A stretch of 64,000 nt of DNA, taken from the NCBI RefSeq assembly GCF_001644605.1, contig NZ_CP011388.1:390440-454439 (forward strand), in the 5' to 3' direction. A model generated the notes under the pieces. The model did not search any database. It was not told the origin of the DNA and saw only the letters and a list, made by a program, of their open reading frames with translations. This stretch comes from Paenibacillus swuensis. Its GTDB lineage: Bacteria > Bacillota > Bacilli > Paenibacillales > DY6. Below, one piece after another: positions 42,146 through 51,601 of this stretch (position 1 is its first letter; each line of letters begins with the position of its first letter). The translations under genes and the position numbers were made by a program.

Positions 42146-43771
42146 TTACTGCAACCCCCGCTTCCGCCGGGCTTTGCGGTAATCATGAGGGTTGTGGCCG
42201 TACACTTTGCGGAACAGCCGCGCGAAGTAGGAGAAGTTACCATAACCCAAGGCCGCAGCGACCTCAGAAATGGATTGATCTGTCTCGGTGAGAAGGCTTG
42301 CGGCGCGGTGCATTTTCTGCTGCAGGATGTAGTCCGTCAACACCTCTCCCGTCTCCTTTCGGAACAATCGCGACAGATAGGCGGGATTAAGGTACACGTG
42401 TGCGGCCAATTCCTCTCTGGAAAGCTCTTCACTCAGGTGCGCGGCGATATAAGCTTTAAGCTTTAGCACCACGGGGCTCTCGGCCGGAACGGGCGCACTC
42501 CACAGCGAAGAGGCGGCTTGAATGAATTCCTCTGCCCAGCGCTTGAATTGCGGCACAGACCGGGTGACGGCATGCGGGTCTGAAGACATCCCTTTCTCAT
42601 AAAGGAGCTGTGCGGAAAATCCCTTGCGCTGCAGCACATAGTAAACGGCTTGCAGCAACGCGTGATAGAGCATCGTCAGCGTTTCCACGGTCATTCTCTG
42701 GCCATCGCCTTCACTAAGCTTTACATCCAATTGATGCATGATCGCATGGACGTCCCCCTCTTCCACAAGGTCGGCCCATTCTAACTGTTTATGATGACCT
42801 CCGGACTCGACTTCTTCGGAAGTAACCGGGGCACCGGTTTCATAGAAGATGACCTCATTCGTGCGGGTCACATTGCGATATTCCATATCCCGAAGACCAA
42901 GGTAAGAGGTCAGTATTTCCGCCAAAGGAACCGTATTCCCCACATAACAAGACACCTTGCAGTAGAAGTAAGCTTTACAAGCCGCGATCCATTCACTGCA
43001 GAGCTGCTCCGTCAACACCGATTCCGGTTCGCATTCGCCCGCATACAGGATCAGCATCACATTCCCTCGCGGATCCTTCACCGCATGGCCCGGCATTTGC
43101 TCCAGAATCATTTCCTCCGCGGCTTTCAGAACAGCGAATTCCAGAATGTCCTCATCCCAATCGTTAAGCGGTTTCTCCCAGCCTTCCACGCTGATGAAGA
43201 CCAGACGAACCTTGCTAATGAGGTTCACATCCAGCGTAATTCCGTAACGCAGCAAGGAATCCTTCATAGCTTCCATGTTTCGGGCCGTGCGCCGCTCCAA
43301 TACATCCTGCCAGAACCGCTCGATCAACAACGGTTTGTGGCTGTTCCATCGCTCGGCGATCTCACGGTACTCCTCGTCGGATTGCGACATTCGCTTGCGT
43401 TCCTCCGCTTTCTCCATGGCTTTCATCAGCGCCATCTCCAGCTCGGTGTAGACGACCGGCTTGAGCATATAGTCGCAGCCGCCCAGTTGGAGCGCCTTCT
43501 GCGCATAGGAGAATTCCGAATGACACGTAAGCACAATCGTCTCCAGTGCCAACCCCTGAGCGTCTACCCATGCCATCAGATCCAATCCGCTGCCTCCCGG
43601 CATTTCGATATCGCAGATCATAATATCCACCGGATCTTGGGTCAGCACATCTTGAGCCATCGCGGTATGGTAGGCTTCAAACACCTGATTCACACCGATT
43701 ACATCCCATCGCACACCGGAACGAAGTCCTTTCACCGCGTATATTTCGTCATCCACTATGAGTACATTCAT
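42146..43771 (-). CDS. YesN-like AraC-family response regulator
   Basis: A 541-residue response regulator. The receiver domain has DDE at 7-9 and the phosphoacceptor D54 in MICDIEMPGGSG. A ~300-residue middle part typical of the YesN type follows. The C-terminal AraC domain has two helix-turn-helix units (LSREELAAHVYLNPAYLSRLFRKETG and SISEVAAALGYGNFSYFARLFRKVYGHNPHDYR). It is phosphorylated by the upstream kinase. The ATG overlaps the kinase stop by 4 bp. It probably acts on two promoters in this window that share a 21-bp-spaced direct-repeat element. Confidence 0.93.
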   Translation of the reverse strand: MNVLIVDDEIYAVKGLRSGVRWDVIGVNQVFEAYHTAMAQDVLTQDPVDIMICDIEMPGGSGLDLMAWVDAQGLALETIVLTCHSEFSYAQKALQLGGCDYMLKPVVYTELEMALMKAMEKAEERKRMSQSDEEYREIAERWNSHKPLLIERFWQDVLERRTARNMEAMKDSLLRYGITLDVNLISKVRLVFISVEGWEKPLNDWDEDILEFAVLKAAEEMILEQMPGHAVKDPRGNVMLILYAGECEPESVLTEQLCSEWIAACKAYFYCKVSCYVGNTVPLAEILTSYLGLRDMEYRNVTRTNEVIFYETGAPVTSEEVESGGHHKQLEWADLVEEGDVHAIMHQLDVKLSEGDGQRMTVETLTMLYHALLQAVYYVLQRKGFSAQLLYEKGMSSDPHAVTRSVPQFKRWAEEFIQAASSLWSAPVPAESPVVLKLKAYIAAHLSEELSREELAAHVYLNPAYLSRLFRKETGEVLTDYILQQKMHRAASLLTETDQSISEVAAALGYGNFSYFARLFRKVYGHNPHDYRKARRKRGLQ

Positions 43772-45543
43772 GTGATGCTCCCCGCCTTCTCCAAATCTGA
43801 TCTTGTGCTGATGCCGACATCGGGCAGACAAAGCGTAATTACAGCCCCTCGCGGACTTGCGGTGCTAAACCTCATAAACACAGCGGTTTTGTAATACAAG
43901 CGGCACCGGCGCACCACATTCCACAACCCGACATGACTGCCCTGAGGCTCCACCCCGTGCACGCTGTCCTCGAGAAAAGCCACCCGTTCCGGCGTGATGC
44001 CCTTGCCGTTGTCCTGCACCTCGATGCACACGGCTCCAACTTCCAAATCCCTGTAAACACGCAGCTTAATTTCAAAAGGTCCCCCTTGTTCCACCGAAAA
44101 CCCGTGAACCATAGCGTTTTCTACTAACGGTTGCACAATGAGCGGAGGAATTTCAACCCCTTCCAGCTCAGGATCGATATCGAACGTAAAGTTCATCATC
44201 ATCGGGAACCGGTAACGCTGGATCGTTAAATAGCTGTTGATATGATCCATCTCTTCCCGGATCGTAATCGTAGTGACTTGGGTGCGTGTCGTGTAGCGAA
44301 AATAACGGACCAGGTGCAGGGCCATATTTTGAATAATGTCATAGTCGCGGGTTTGAGCCAGGTTGTACACGATATTCAGCGAATTCATGAAAAAATGCGG
44401 GTGAATCTGCGCCTGCAAGTGCTTCAATTCGGCTTTCTGGGTCCGGATCTGCTCCTCATAGATATCGATTTTCAGATGCTCAATCTGGTCGACCATCCCG
44501 TTGAACGTTTCCTTGATGGTCATAAACTCCGGCAAATGATGCGCCTCCAGACGGGCGGTCAGATCACCGGAGCGGATTTTGCGCATGCCGCGGATGAGAC
44601 TGTGCATCGGATTGACTATGGATCGCTGCAGATAGATCAGGTAAAGCACGAGCATGATGCTTGCGGCCAACGGTACCATATACGTCAAGTTACGGAAGAA
44701 CGGGAGCCCTTCCAGTAACGTTCTCTCAGGCAGCATGAGCAGCAAATTCATATTCACCATCGCTGACGTCCGGTTGACCAAGAGGTAAGACTGGGGCAAG
44801 TTCACGATATTGTAAGCGGACGCCTCCTGATTCAGGTGCGGCTGAAGACGGTTATGCTCCAGCGCCTCCGTCACGACGGGACCGGCTTTGGACATCAAGC
44901 GCCCCTCACGGCTAAGCAATAAAGCCTCGCCTTTGCCTTCTTTACTAAGAGCATGCAGCGGCTGCATGAGTCGGTCCAGATTCACCCAAGTGCCGATATA
45001 GGATTGGTAATTGGTGCTCACAATCCGCACCAGAGCCGTCCCGTCTTCCGATTCAACGATATTCCACTCGCTAAGGAAGGCGGGGTCCTCTTGCTGCAGG
45101 CGAAGAAGGTTATGAAGCTTTACTTCGATCGCCTTCTTTTGGATAAAGGATACGGATTCTTGCTGGGCAACGAACAATTCATCATAACGGGAGCTATAGG
45201 CAAACAGCGCATCCGCCGCCTGATAGTAATTGGTATTGAGGTAGAGATCGTTCACCGTTTGGGTTTTCGCCAGATAATAACCCCAGCTGTCCTTCTCGTT
45301 CTGGCTTAAGGAGATGAGGCTCTGATCCTGCTCCGCGGTTTTGTACAGATAGTTCTGGATTTCCTCCAGCACTTTGTCCATATCGTTCATGTACATTTTG
45401 AGTAAATTCTGGTTGGATTGGGCCACTTGGGAATGCACGACCTTCGTCGCGTACAAATTGTTGAGCAGCAGTAAGATCAGCAGGGGCAGAATCACCATCC
45501 CGAATCCGATAATCAATCTGACGCGTAATGTGGCTTGCTTCAT
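43768..45543 (-). CDS. YesM-like sensor histidine kinase
   Basis: A 591-residue membrane kinase. Transmembrane helix 1 (IIGFGMVILPLLILLLLNN) is followed by an extracellular sensor of ~260 residues, helix 2 (MVPLAASIMLVLYLIYL), a HAMP domain, and the His_kinase block QIHPHFFMNSLN with phosphorylated H381. The ATP domain has the N box PLVENAMVHGF and G box VQDNGKG. The family senses carbohydrates, often through a neighbouring binding protein. AAGGAAGG precedes the ATG at 45543. Its start overlaps the binding-protein stop and its end overlaps the regulator start, 4 bp each. Confidence 0.93.
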   Translation of the reverse strand: MKQATLRVRLIIGFGMVILPLLILLLLNNLYATKVVHSQVAQSNQNLLKMYMNDMDKVLEEIQNYLYKTAEQDQSLISLSQNEKDSWGYYLAKTQTVNDLYLNTNYYQAADALFAYSSRYDELFVAQQESVSFIQKKAIEVKLHNLLRLQQEDPAFLSEWNIVESEDGTALVRIVSTNYQSYIGTWVNLDRLMQPLHALSKEGKGEALLLSREGRLMSKAGPVVTEALEHNRLQPHLNQEASAYNIVNLPQSYLLVNRTSAMVNMNLLLMLPERTLLEGLPFFRNLTYMVPLAASIMLVLYLIYLQRSIVNPMHSLIRGMRKIRSGDLTARLEAHHLPEFMTIKETFNGMVDQIEHLKIDIYEEQIRTQKAELKHLQAQIHPHFFMNSLNIVYNLAQTRDYDIIQNMALHLVRYFRYTTRTQVTTITIREEMDHINSYLTIQRYRFPMMMNFTFDIDPELEGVEIPPLIVQPLVENAMVHGFSVEQGGPFEIKLRVYRDLEVGAVCIEVQDNGKGITPERVAFLEDSVHGVEPQGSHVGLWNVVRRCRLYYKTAVFMRFSTASPRGAVITLCLPDVGISTRSDLEKAGSIT

Positions 45544-47141
45544 AGAGCTTCCTTCCTTTGGACAATCCATTCATCAAGCTGGCGCTGCTTCTCCGCAATG
45601 ACTTTGTCGGCACCTGCCGCTTTCAACTTCTCCATGTACATGGGCAAAATAATGCTCGGATCCTGCGCACCCGTATACACCGCCGGCGTAAACTCTTTGT
45701 CGACGAGGTTGCAGGTGGCAATTTCCGTCTTCACTTTGTCCGGATTGAACACGAAGCCCAGCGCTTTGGACCGTTCCGCTTCATCGTTGAACCGTCTGTA
45801 TTCGGTCCATAAATTCGGGTCCTCGTTATCCCACAGGTACGAATTCAGCTGGTTGCCGAACATCCACGACTGGTTCAGGTTATAGCCTACAGTTCGGGAA
45901 TCAACGCCCTCAGGGTAGCTAATCATATTGCCGTTCTTCTTCACATAATGCTGGCCCTCAATGCCCCAGTTCAACAGGTTCAAAATATATTTATCGCTAT
46001 AAAGTAAGTTGAGAAACTGCATCGCTTTCTCGGGGTGCTCCGACTTCTTGGCGATAGCGAACATGGCGCTGGTCGTGTCCGCCGTGGTGGTGTAGGGCTT
46101 GGTGAGCGGGATCGTGACCATCGGCATGCCTGTATCCCGGGAAGCCTGAAATTCGAAGCCCGGCTTCAGGGATTCCGCGTAGGCGAACGCTTGGCCGGCT
46201 TTCACCGCTTCGAACTCATTGTCCTTGGTCGTCGCGGCGTCTTCGTTGAAGTAACCGGCCCGTTTCCACGCGTACATTAACTCGGCGTACTTGCGGTACT
46301 CGGCTGTCTCGACCATGTTCACGACCCGCATGGAGGACTCCGAACGTTGCAGAACACCGGGGCCTTCGCCCAGCATGTCGAAGGTGCCGTACTGCATCAT
46401 GTAGGTGAACGGACTGCGGTCGGCTTTGGCTTGGAGCGGGACGATGCCCGGCTCATGCTGGCTGATCTCATGAAAGACGGGCCCGAGGTGCTCGAGCTTT
46501 GTGATCTTGGTTATATCGACGTTGTACTTGTCGACTAGATCTTTGCGCAGCACCATGCCTTTGGAGGAAGCGAACTCTTTGTTCGTTACGATGCCATAGA
46601 TGCGTCCGTCCACTTTGCCGGCTTCGACGATGGATGGATCCAGGACTTGGCGGATGCCCTGTCCGTATTGTTGCAGGAGCTCTTCCAGGGGCAAGTAACG
46701 ACCCTTGGAAACTTCATCGCCGAACCGCATCCAGCCGGCTGTGAACACAAGGTCGAGCTGCTCGCCTGAGGCGTACATCAGACCGGTTCGGTCCCACCAG
46801 ATGCCGAGATCGATGGGCTTGATGTCAAGCACGGCACCGATCTTCGGCTCGAGGTATCGGTTAATCTGCTCTTCGACTTCCTCCAGATCGGGCGGCACCA
46901 CGGCTGCGGGAAACACCATGACCAAGCGGTCGGCGTTAGTTGGGGAAGCCGATTCCGGCGCCGGCTTAACGGTGTCCTTTGCCGCGTTGGATGCCGGAGT
47001 GGATGTGCCGTATGCGGATTTAGTCTCGGATTCGGTCGTGTTGTTGAAGAGTCGCATGGATTGCACAACAAAGAAACCGACCAATAGAAGAGCGGATATA
47101 ATCGCAAGCGTTTTCAATTTAGGTTGTTTCAGGCGTTTCAT
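45540..47141 (-). CDS. membrane-anchored family 1 extracellular solute-binding protein
   Basis: A 533-residue sugar-binding-type protein. Residues 10-28 (TLAIISALLLVGFFVVQSM) form a transmembrane or uncleaved signal anchor. No lipobox cysteine is present, unusual for a Gram-positive binding protein. After a Ser/Thr/Pro linker the SBP fold begins (DRLVMVFPAAVVPPDLEEVEEQINRYL) and ends in a C-terminal DUF3502-like region. No permease genes adjoin it. It is the first gene of an operon with the kinase and regulator (4-bp overlaps), so I infer that it is a ligand co-sensor for the kinase rather than a transport component. Confidence 0.85.
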   Translation of the reverse strand: MKRLKQPKLKTLAIISALLLVGFFVVQSMRLFNNTTESETKSAYGTSTPASNAAKDTVKPAPESASPTNADRLVMVFPAAVVPPDLEEVEEQINRYLEPKIGAVLDIKPIDLGIWWDRTGLMYASGEQLDLVFTAGWMRFGDEVSKGRYLPLEELLQQYGQGIRQVLDPSIVEAGKVDGRIYGIVTNKEFASSKGMVLRKDLVDKYNVDITKITKLEHLGPVFHEISQHEPGIVPLQAKADRSPFTYMMQYGTFDMLGEGPGVLQRSESSMRVVNMVETAEYRKYAELMYAWKRAGYFNEDAATTKDNEFEAVKAGQAFAYAESLKPGFEFQASRDTGMPMVTIPLTKPYTTTADTTSAMFAIAKKSEHPEKAMQFLNLLYSDKYILNLLNWGIEGQHYVKKNGNMISYPEGVDSRTVGYNLNQSWMFGNQLNSYLWDNEDPNLWTEYRRFNDEAERSKALGFVFNPDKVKTEIATCNLVDKEFTPAVYTGAQDPSIILPMYMEKLKAAGADKVIAEKQRQLDEWIVQRKEAL

Positions 47142-47179
47142 CTTTCATCCCCCACCGTTGCAGCGCTGATGTGTCAACT

Positions 47180-47242
47180 ATTGTAGTCTATTGTATCGCA
47201 TTTCACTGCCAATTTGGTGACCTAAAAGCGTAATATTGTGAC
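47180..47242 (-). promoter_or_regulatory. activator-dependent promoter of the binding protein/kinase/regulator operon
   Basis: On the minus strand the -10 is TACAAT (47180-47185). Seventeen bp upstream begins a 40-bp element (47203-47242) whose last six bases, CAGTGA, occupy the -35. The element holds two direct half-sites, GTCACAATATTA and GTCACCAAATTG, that start 21 bp apart. The same arrangement occurs at 59748-59810. Confidence 0.7.
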
Positions 47243-47249
47243 TTAGCTA

Positions 47250-47278
47250 TTGACGCGCCAGCTACTACGTGTTACATT
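47250..47278 (+). promoter_or_regulatory. padR promoter (TTGACG-17-TACATT) with dyad
   Basis: TTGACG and TACATT are 17 bp apart. An inverted repeat, CTACTAC...GTAGTGGTAG, overlaps the -10 and is the likely PadR operator. Confidence 0.6.
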
Positions 47279-47336
47279 GTAGTGGTAGTAAGTAATACAT
47301 GTTAGCAGTGATACAGAATAGCAAAGGGTGTTTGTA

Positions 47337-47663
47337 TTGGAAAACCTAACGGAAATGCTTAAAGGAGTGCTTGAGGGCTGCGTCCTTGAAATTATAAGCC
47401 GCAAAGAAACCTACGGCTACGATATCACGCGGCAGCTTAACGCCCTCGGCTTCACAGATGTTGTGGAGGGAACGGTGTACACCATCCTGATTCGGCTTGA
47501 AAAGAACAAGTTGGTGGAGATCACCAAGAAACCCTCCGATATGGGACCGCCGCGAAAGTTTTTCGCGATCAACGACGCAGGGCGGCAGGAGTTGCTGAGG
47601 TTCTGGGAGAAATGGAAGTTCGTATCATCAAAAATGAATGAGTTAAAGGAGAAAAAAGGATGA
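47337..47663 (+). CDS. PadR family transcriptional regulator
   Basis: A ~108-residue winged-helix repressor: MLKGVLEGCVLEIISRKETYGYDITRQL, then VVEGTVYTILIRLEKNKLVE and PPRKFFAINDAGRQELL. This is the PadR short form (class 2). A TTG at 47337 has AAAGG 9 nt upstream and is preferred over the GTG at 47328. It overlaps the first DUF1048 gene by 4 bp. PadR proteins usually repress their own operon and respond to small molecules. Confidence 0.9.
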   Translation: MENLTEMLKGVLEGCVLEIISRKETYGYDITRQLNALGFTDVVEGTVYTILIRLEKNKLVEITKKPSDMGPPRKFFAINDAGRQELLRFWEKWKFVSSKMNELKEKKG

Positions 47664-48007
47664 ACTTTTGGGAAAAAATTACCGGCAGCGACCTGACTAA
47701 AGAATTTAAAAGCTATGAATCGCGAGTGGCAAAGCTGCCGGCTGATTATCAAGCGGCATGGAAAATAATGAATGCCAATCTGTGGTCTCAGTCCGATTTC
47801 ACGGGCCGCAGCCTGATGCCGATTCTTGACGGTGTGCTTGGATTGTTCGAAGAAACGGCGGCGGACGGTCAGAGTGTCCAAGAGGTTCTGGGTGACGATA
47901 TTAAAGGTTTCTGTTCAGCGCTGGCCGGTGAAGCTGGTGCCAAGACATTTCGTGACAAGTGGCGCGAGCAGCTCAACAGCAATATCGCTAAAAAATTAGG
48001 TAATTAG
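47660..48007 (+). CDS. DUF1048 family protein (first copy)
   Basis: A 115-residue soluble, mainly helical protein of the DUF1048 family, annotated in some databases as DNA-binding ferritin-like. Conserved features are FKSYESRVAKLPADYQAAWKIM, then FEETAADGQSVQEVLGDDIKGFCSALAGEA. It lacks an obvious signal or membrane segment. Its start overlaps the padR stop (ATGA), showing coupled translation. A paralogue follows 13 bp downstream. Confidence 0.85.
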   Translation: MNFWEKITGSDLTKEFKSYESRVAKLPADYQAAWKIMNANLWSQSDFTGRSLMPILDGVLGLFEETAADGQSVQEVLGDDIKGFCSALAGEAGAKTFRDKWREQLNSNIAKKLGN

Positions 48008-48020
48008 GAGGCGGGATACA

Positions 48021-48353
48021 ATGAGCATACGAGATATTATCGAAGGCAAAAAAGAGTGGAGAGCGCACGTCGCGCGTGTCAAAGCGATTCCGCAAGATTA
48101 TCAGATTGTTTATAAGGAGATTCAGAAATATCTCTTTAAGGTCGGCCCTGTGGAGTTAACCAACGGGACGGGTTTGCTCTCAGGGATTATTGATCTGTTT
48201 GAAGAGGGCGCAGCCTCGGGAAAAGGCGTGCTTGAAGTGACGGGCAGGGACGTAGCCGCTTTCTGCGACGATTTAATTAAAGATTCAAAAACATACTCTG
48301 ACATCTATCAAGAAGCTATTGCCCAAGAAGTGAACAAGAATATGAAGAAGTAG
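48021..48353 (+). CDS. DUF1048 family protein (second copy)
   Basis: A 110-residue paralogue of the preceding protein, with the same layout: RVKAIPQDYQIVYKEIQKYLF, then IDLFEEGAASGKGVLEVTGRDVAAFCDDLI. The two copies differ widely in sequence, so the duplication is old. An AGGAGGCGG ribosome-binding site precedes the ATG. The trio padR-DUF1048-DUF1048 forms a tight operon, and PadR probably regulates the pair. Confidence 0.85.
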   Translation: MSIRDIIEGKKEWRAHVARVKAIPQDYQIVYKEIQKYLFKVGPVELTNGTGLLSGIIDLFEEGAASGKGVLEVTGRDVAAFCDDLIKDSKTYSDIYQEAIAQEVNKNMKK

Positions 48354-48370
48354 AAGAGATCCTGTTGTTA

Positions 48371-48410
48371 GCAATAACAAACGGGCACCTCAATGGAATT
48401 GAGATGCCCG
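48371..48410 (-). terminator. terminator after first beta-helix enzyme gene
   Basis: CGGGCATCTCAA pairs with TTGAGGTGCCCG (one mismatch) around a short loop, followed on the minus strand by TTTGTTATT. Confidence 0.8.
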
Positions 48411-48426
48411 ACCACCATACATTAAT

Positions 48427-51378
48427 CTACCAGCCTGAATTGCCCGCGCCGCGGTTCACAGTGAAGTTGGTGATGTTGTTCAGTCCGCCGGAAGCCGCTC
48501 CGCTGACTTTCACATTGCTGAACGCAGCGGATCCGTTGGCATTAAGCTCGATGCCATAGCTCCCCGCTCCGGTAATATTGATGTTGTTAAACGTTACGTT
48601 GTTGATCGTCCGATTATAGGACATCAAGATGCCTTGATGCGTACTGTCCAGAATGTCCATGTCGCGCACCACTATCGGCGCGGTGATGTCGGACGAATCC
48701 GCATAAATCCACAATGCCCCCAGCTGTGAGCCCCAGTTCGGCTCATAGCCGCCTGTACGCAACAACGTGTTGCGTTGTATCGTCGTGGTCCCGCTGAAAG
48801 GCGCCGGGTTAAACCGGGAACTTACCGCAATACCGGATGAGCCCGTTACAGTATCGCTGATCAGGTTATCTTCCGCCCGGTTGGAAGTGCCTCCATAAAT
48901 GCCGATTCCGTTGGCCAACAATGGCAATTGAATCGTATTAAATTTGAAATTGTTGAACTGATCCGCCTGACCCTCGGAGAACATAGCCGCGCCGTCGTCC
49001 CCCGTATTACGAATATGACTTTGCTCCAGACGAACATTAATCGCTCCCGCATGCAGGTTCAATCCGTCCGCGAAGGTGTCGCGAATACGTACGCCGCTAA
49101 TCAGCAACCCGTTCGTCGGGCCTTTCACCCAAAAACCTACTTTGGTGTGCTCGATCCAGATATTTTGAATCAACGAACCGGTACCGAAATTCCCTTCAAT
49201 GGCGGTATGGAAGTTGGCGTCATCCCGGTATGAAACATCTCCGATGATGGCAAAGTCATGCATCTGCACATTGCTGCCCGTCCCCATGAAACCGCCGAAA
49301 CCGTTGGAGCCTGTAATGGCGGAGTACCAAGGACCCGCTCCGCGAATGGTTACATTGTCCACGTTAATGTAGCTGCTGATTTTGAACTTCCCTTGGGGAA
49401 TCCAAACGCCTTTGCCTTGAGATTTGGCAGTGTTGATCGCATTCTGGATCGCCGAGGTATTGTCTGTAGTTCCGTTGCCAGACGCGTTATACGGCGCCGC
49501 ACTGATGTCGATGAAATTCGCAGGCATCGCGTAAGCCGCATCCGCTTTCTCCAGTTCGACCAAATCAATCGTATAAGAAGCAGCCGTATTGCCGGCATCC
49601 TTCTGAAGCTTAATGATGTCACCCGAATTTACATTGGCAATGAGAAACCTTCCGTCATCAAAAAACCGATGCGGCGAGCCGTTGGAAGGGTTGTTGTTAT
49701 AAGGGTAGCCGCCGTAAACCCAAGCGTATTTCGAAGACAATTGCAGATCCTGTGATTTCGTTCCGTTAATGTACAGGGAAAGGGTAGCATTGGTCCCGTT
49801 ACCCGCCGCGTCATCCGGAATGGAGTAGCGCACTACCAAGGCGTTCGCTGCTTTTTGCGCGGTAAATTGAACATAGTGGCCGTTGGCTGTCAGTTGCACC
49901 GCTTTACGACCCGAAGCTTCGGATGGTAGCTGCAAATACGTGCGGCTCGGCCCCAACACAGTACCGTTCGTCGTTCCGTTCTCCGCTTCATAAGTGGTGT
50001 ACGGCATCGTTGCTCCGCGTGTGTTCAGCGCGGCTCCGGTGTTCCCCGATAAGGAATCAATCTGAACATTCCCTGTATCGCCTGCCGCATATTGATAAGC
50101 AATCGTGTTCAGTCCGTTACGCAAAGCCAGCGTCTCATTCTTCACAGCCCATGTGGTCCAATTCGCTGTGGCCGGCAACGATGTTGTCACCTGTTTAACT
50201 CCGTTTACCAGGACACTCAGCGTTTTCGCTGAACCGGAGCCGTTCGCGTAGCGTAAGCCCACGCTTGCGTTACCTGCAACCGCGTTAACTGTAAATACGG
50301 TACGTGCCCCGTTAACAGTTAGACCACTGACATAGCCTGTTCCGGTATAGCCGGCATTCGCTGTGTTTATCGCTGTCCCCCCGGACAAGAACGCTTCTTC
50401 CGCTTCAATCGCACCGGCAGGTGTCGGGTCTGGCGGCGTCACAACGGTGCCCGCAGTAAGCTTGATATTGTCCACGTTCACGTTGCCGCTGTCTGTGGTA
50501 TCGAATTTCAACGCAATCGTGTTATTTCCGGCGTTCAATGTAACACCCTCAACCTGCGTGCCCCAAGTATCCCAATTAGCCGTATTCGTTAAGGAAATCT
50601 GTCTTAGTTTAACACCGTTCACGTATAGGCTCAGGGTCTTCGCGCTTCCCGTGCCGTTCGCGTAACGAACCGTCACATCATAAGCGCCTGCAGCGGTCAC
50701 ATTCACGTTAAAAAGCGCAGATGCGTTTCCTTTGTTACTGTCCGTGTAACCTCCTACGAATCCCGTACCCGTATAACCCGGATGGTCACTTGCAACTTGA
50801 GTCCCGCCCGTTAATGAAGCGCCCTCAGCCTCATAAGTGCCGGCCGGCGGCTGCGTATTGGTCACCGCTTCCATGGAAAGCTGATCCACATTCACGTTAC
50901 CGCTGTCTGTTGAATCAAATTTATAGGAGATCGTGTTGGTACCCGAACCAAGCGCCACTGTTTCCGCCATGGTTACCCAAGTGTCCCAATTCGCCCCATG
51001 GGGCAAGGTGGTTTGCTTCACCTTTGTGTTGTTCACATAGATGCTTAGCGTCTTCGAACTTCCCGTACCATTCGCGTAACGAAGTATAGCGGTGTGGTTC
51101 CCGGCCGCAGCCCCGTTTACCGTGAATTGCACTCTGGCGTTTCCTTTATTCGCATCTGTAAATCCACCTACAAAGCCCGTACCGTTATATCCCGGGTGAT
51201 TCGTTGCCGTTACGGCACCTCCCGATAATGCCGCGTTTTCTGCTTGATAAACCGTCGGTGCGGCTTGGGCAAGCTGCGGAATGAAGCCCATCACGATCAG
51301 TTGTGCCAGCATGATACACCCTACCAGCCCGCTTCCGAGCTTCCGCATTCTTGTTGCTTTGTTGATTCTGTTCTTCAC
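48427..51378 (-). CDS. secreted GH87-like alpha-1,3-glucanase with three CBM35/6 domains
   Basis: A 983-residue exported enzyme. The signal peptide ends after AQA (39). Three carbohydrate-binding modules of the CBM35/CBM6 type follow (~40-170, 178-300, 316-440), each opening with a YQAENA-like Glu and ending near DSGNVNVD. A beta-sandwich (~445-610) leads into a right-handed beta-helix (~615-983). The helix has the acidic cluster DGLN and RNTGDDGAA, where GH87 catalytic Asps lie. I infer mycodextranase or alpha-1,3-glucanase; a pectate-lyase-like assignment is the alternative. The start is a GTG at 51378 after AAAGGAGGA; the upstream open frame lacks a signal peptide. Confidence 0.8.
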   Translation of the reverse strand: MKNRINKATRMRKLGSGLVGCIMLAQLIVMGFIPQLAQAAPTVYQAENAALSGGAVTATNHPGYNGTGFVGGFTDANKGNARVQFTVNGAAAGNHTAILRYANGTGSSKTLSIYVNNTKVKQTTLPHGANWDTWVTMAETVALGSGTNTISYKFDSTDSGNVNVDQLSMEAVTNTQPPAGTYEAEGASLTGGTQVASDHPGYTGTGFVGGYTDSNKGNASALFNVNVTAAGAYDVTVRYANGTGSAKTLSLYVNGVKLRQISLTNTANWDTWGTQVEGVTLNAGNNTIALKFDTTDSGNVNVDNIKLTAGTVVTPPDPTPAGAIEAEEAFLSGGTAINTANAGYTGTGYVSGLTVNGARTVFTVNAVAGNASVGLRYANGSGSAKTLSVLVNGVKQVTTSLPATANWTTWAVKNETLALRNGLNTIAYQYAAGDTGNVQIDSLSGNTGAALNTRGATMPYTTYEAENGTTNGTVLGPSRTYLQLPSEASGRKAVQLTANGHYVQFTAQKAANALVVRYSIPDDAAGNGTNATLSLYINGTKSQDLQLSSKYAWVYGGYPYNNNPSNGSPHRFFDDGRFLIANVNSGDIIKLQKDAGNTAASYTIDLVELEKADAAYAMPANFIDISAAPYNASGNGTTDNTSAIQNAINTAKSQGKGVWIPQGKFKISSYINVDNVTIRGAGPWYSAITGSNGFGGFMGTGSNVQMHDFAIIGDVSYRDDANFHTAIEGNFGTGSLIQNIWIEHTKVGFWVKGPTNGLLISGVRIRDTFADGLNLHAGAINVRLEQSHIRNTGDDGAAMFSEGQADQFNNFKFNTIQLPLLANGIGIYGGTSNRAEDNLISDTVTGSSGIAVSSRFNPAPFSGTTTIQRNTLLRTGGYEPNWGSQLGALWIYADSSDITAPIVVRDMDILDSTHQGILMSYNRTINNVTFNNINITGAGSYGIELNANGSAAFSNVKVSGAASGGLNNITNFTVNRGAGNSGW

Positions 51379-51445
51379 AATATTCCTCCTTTGCAAAATG
51401 AAAACTGGATTGAAGGCTTCATTAGTTATGTAAAATATCATGATG

Positions 51446-51459
51446 TGTAAGCGCTTCAT
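51446..51459. promoter_or_regulatory. catabolite-responsive (cre)-like site
   Basis: TGTAAGCGCTTCAT matches the CcpA cre consensus at 11 of 14 positions, with a perfect AAGCGCTT core. On the minus strand it overlaps a possible -35 (TTACAC) 16-17 bp from TAACTA, upstream of the 983-residue enzyme gene. Confidence 0.5.
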
Positions 51460-51535
51460 ATGGTAATTATGATCATTTTCACACCTCGCTTCTGCCACGA
51501 TTGATACCTGAAAGGGAAAGATAATGACTTCGCGT

Positions 51536-51601
51536 GCAAAAAAAGAAAAAACCACAGTCAATGATGATAACGACTCAAGTAGATCAAGCCGTTATCATCA
51601 T
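51536..51601 (-). terminator. terminator between the two beta-helix enzyme genes
   Basis: ATGATGATAACG pairs with CGTTATCATCAT around a 17-nt loop and is followed on the minus strand by a T-rich tract. It begins 20 bp after the stop of the larger enzyme, so the smaller one may need its own promoter. Confidence 0.75.
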
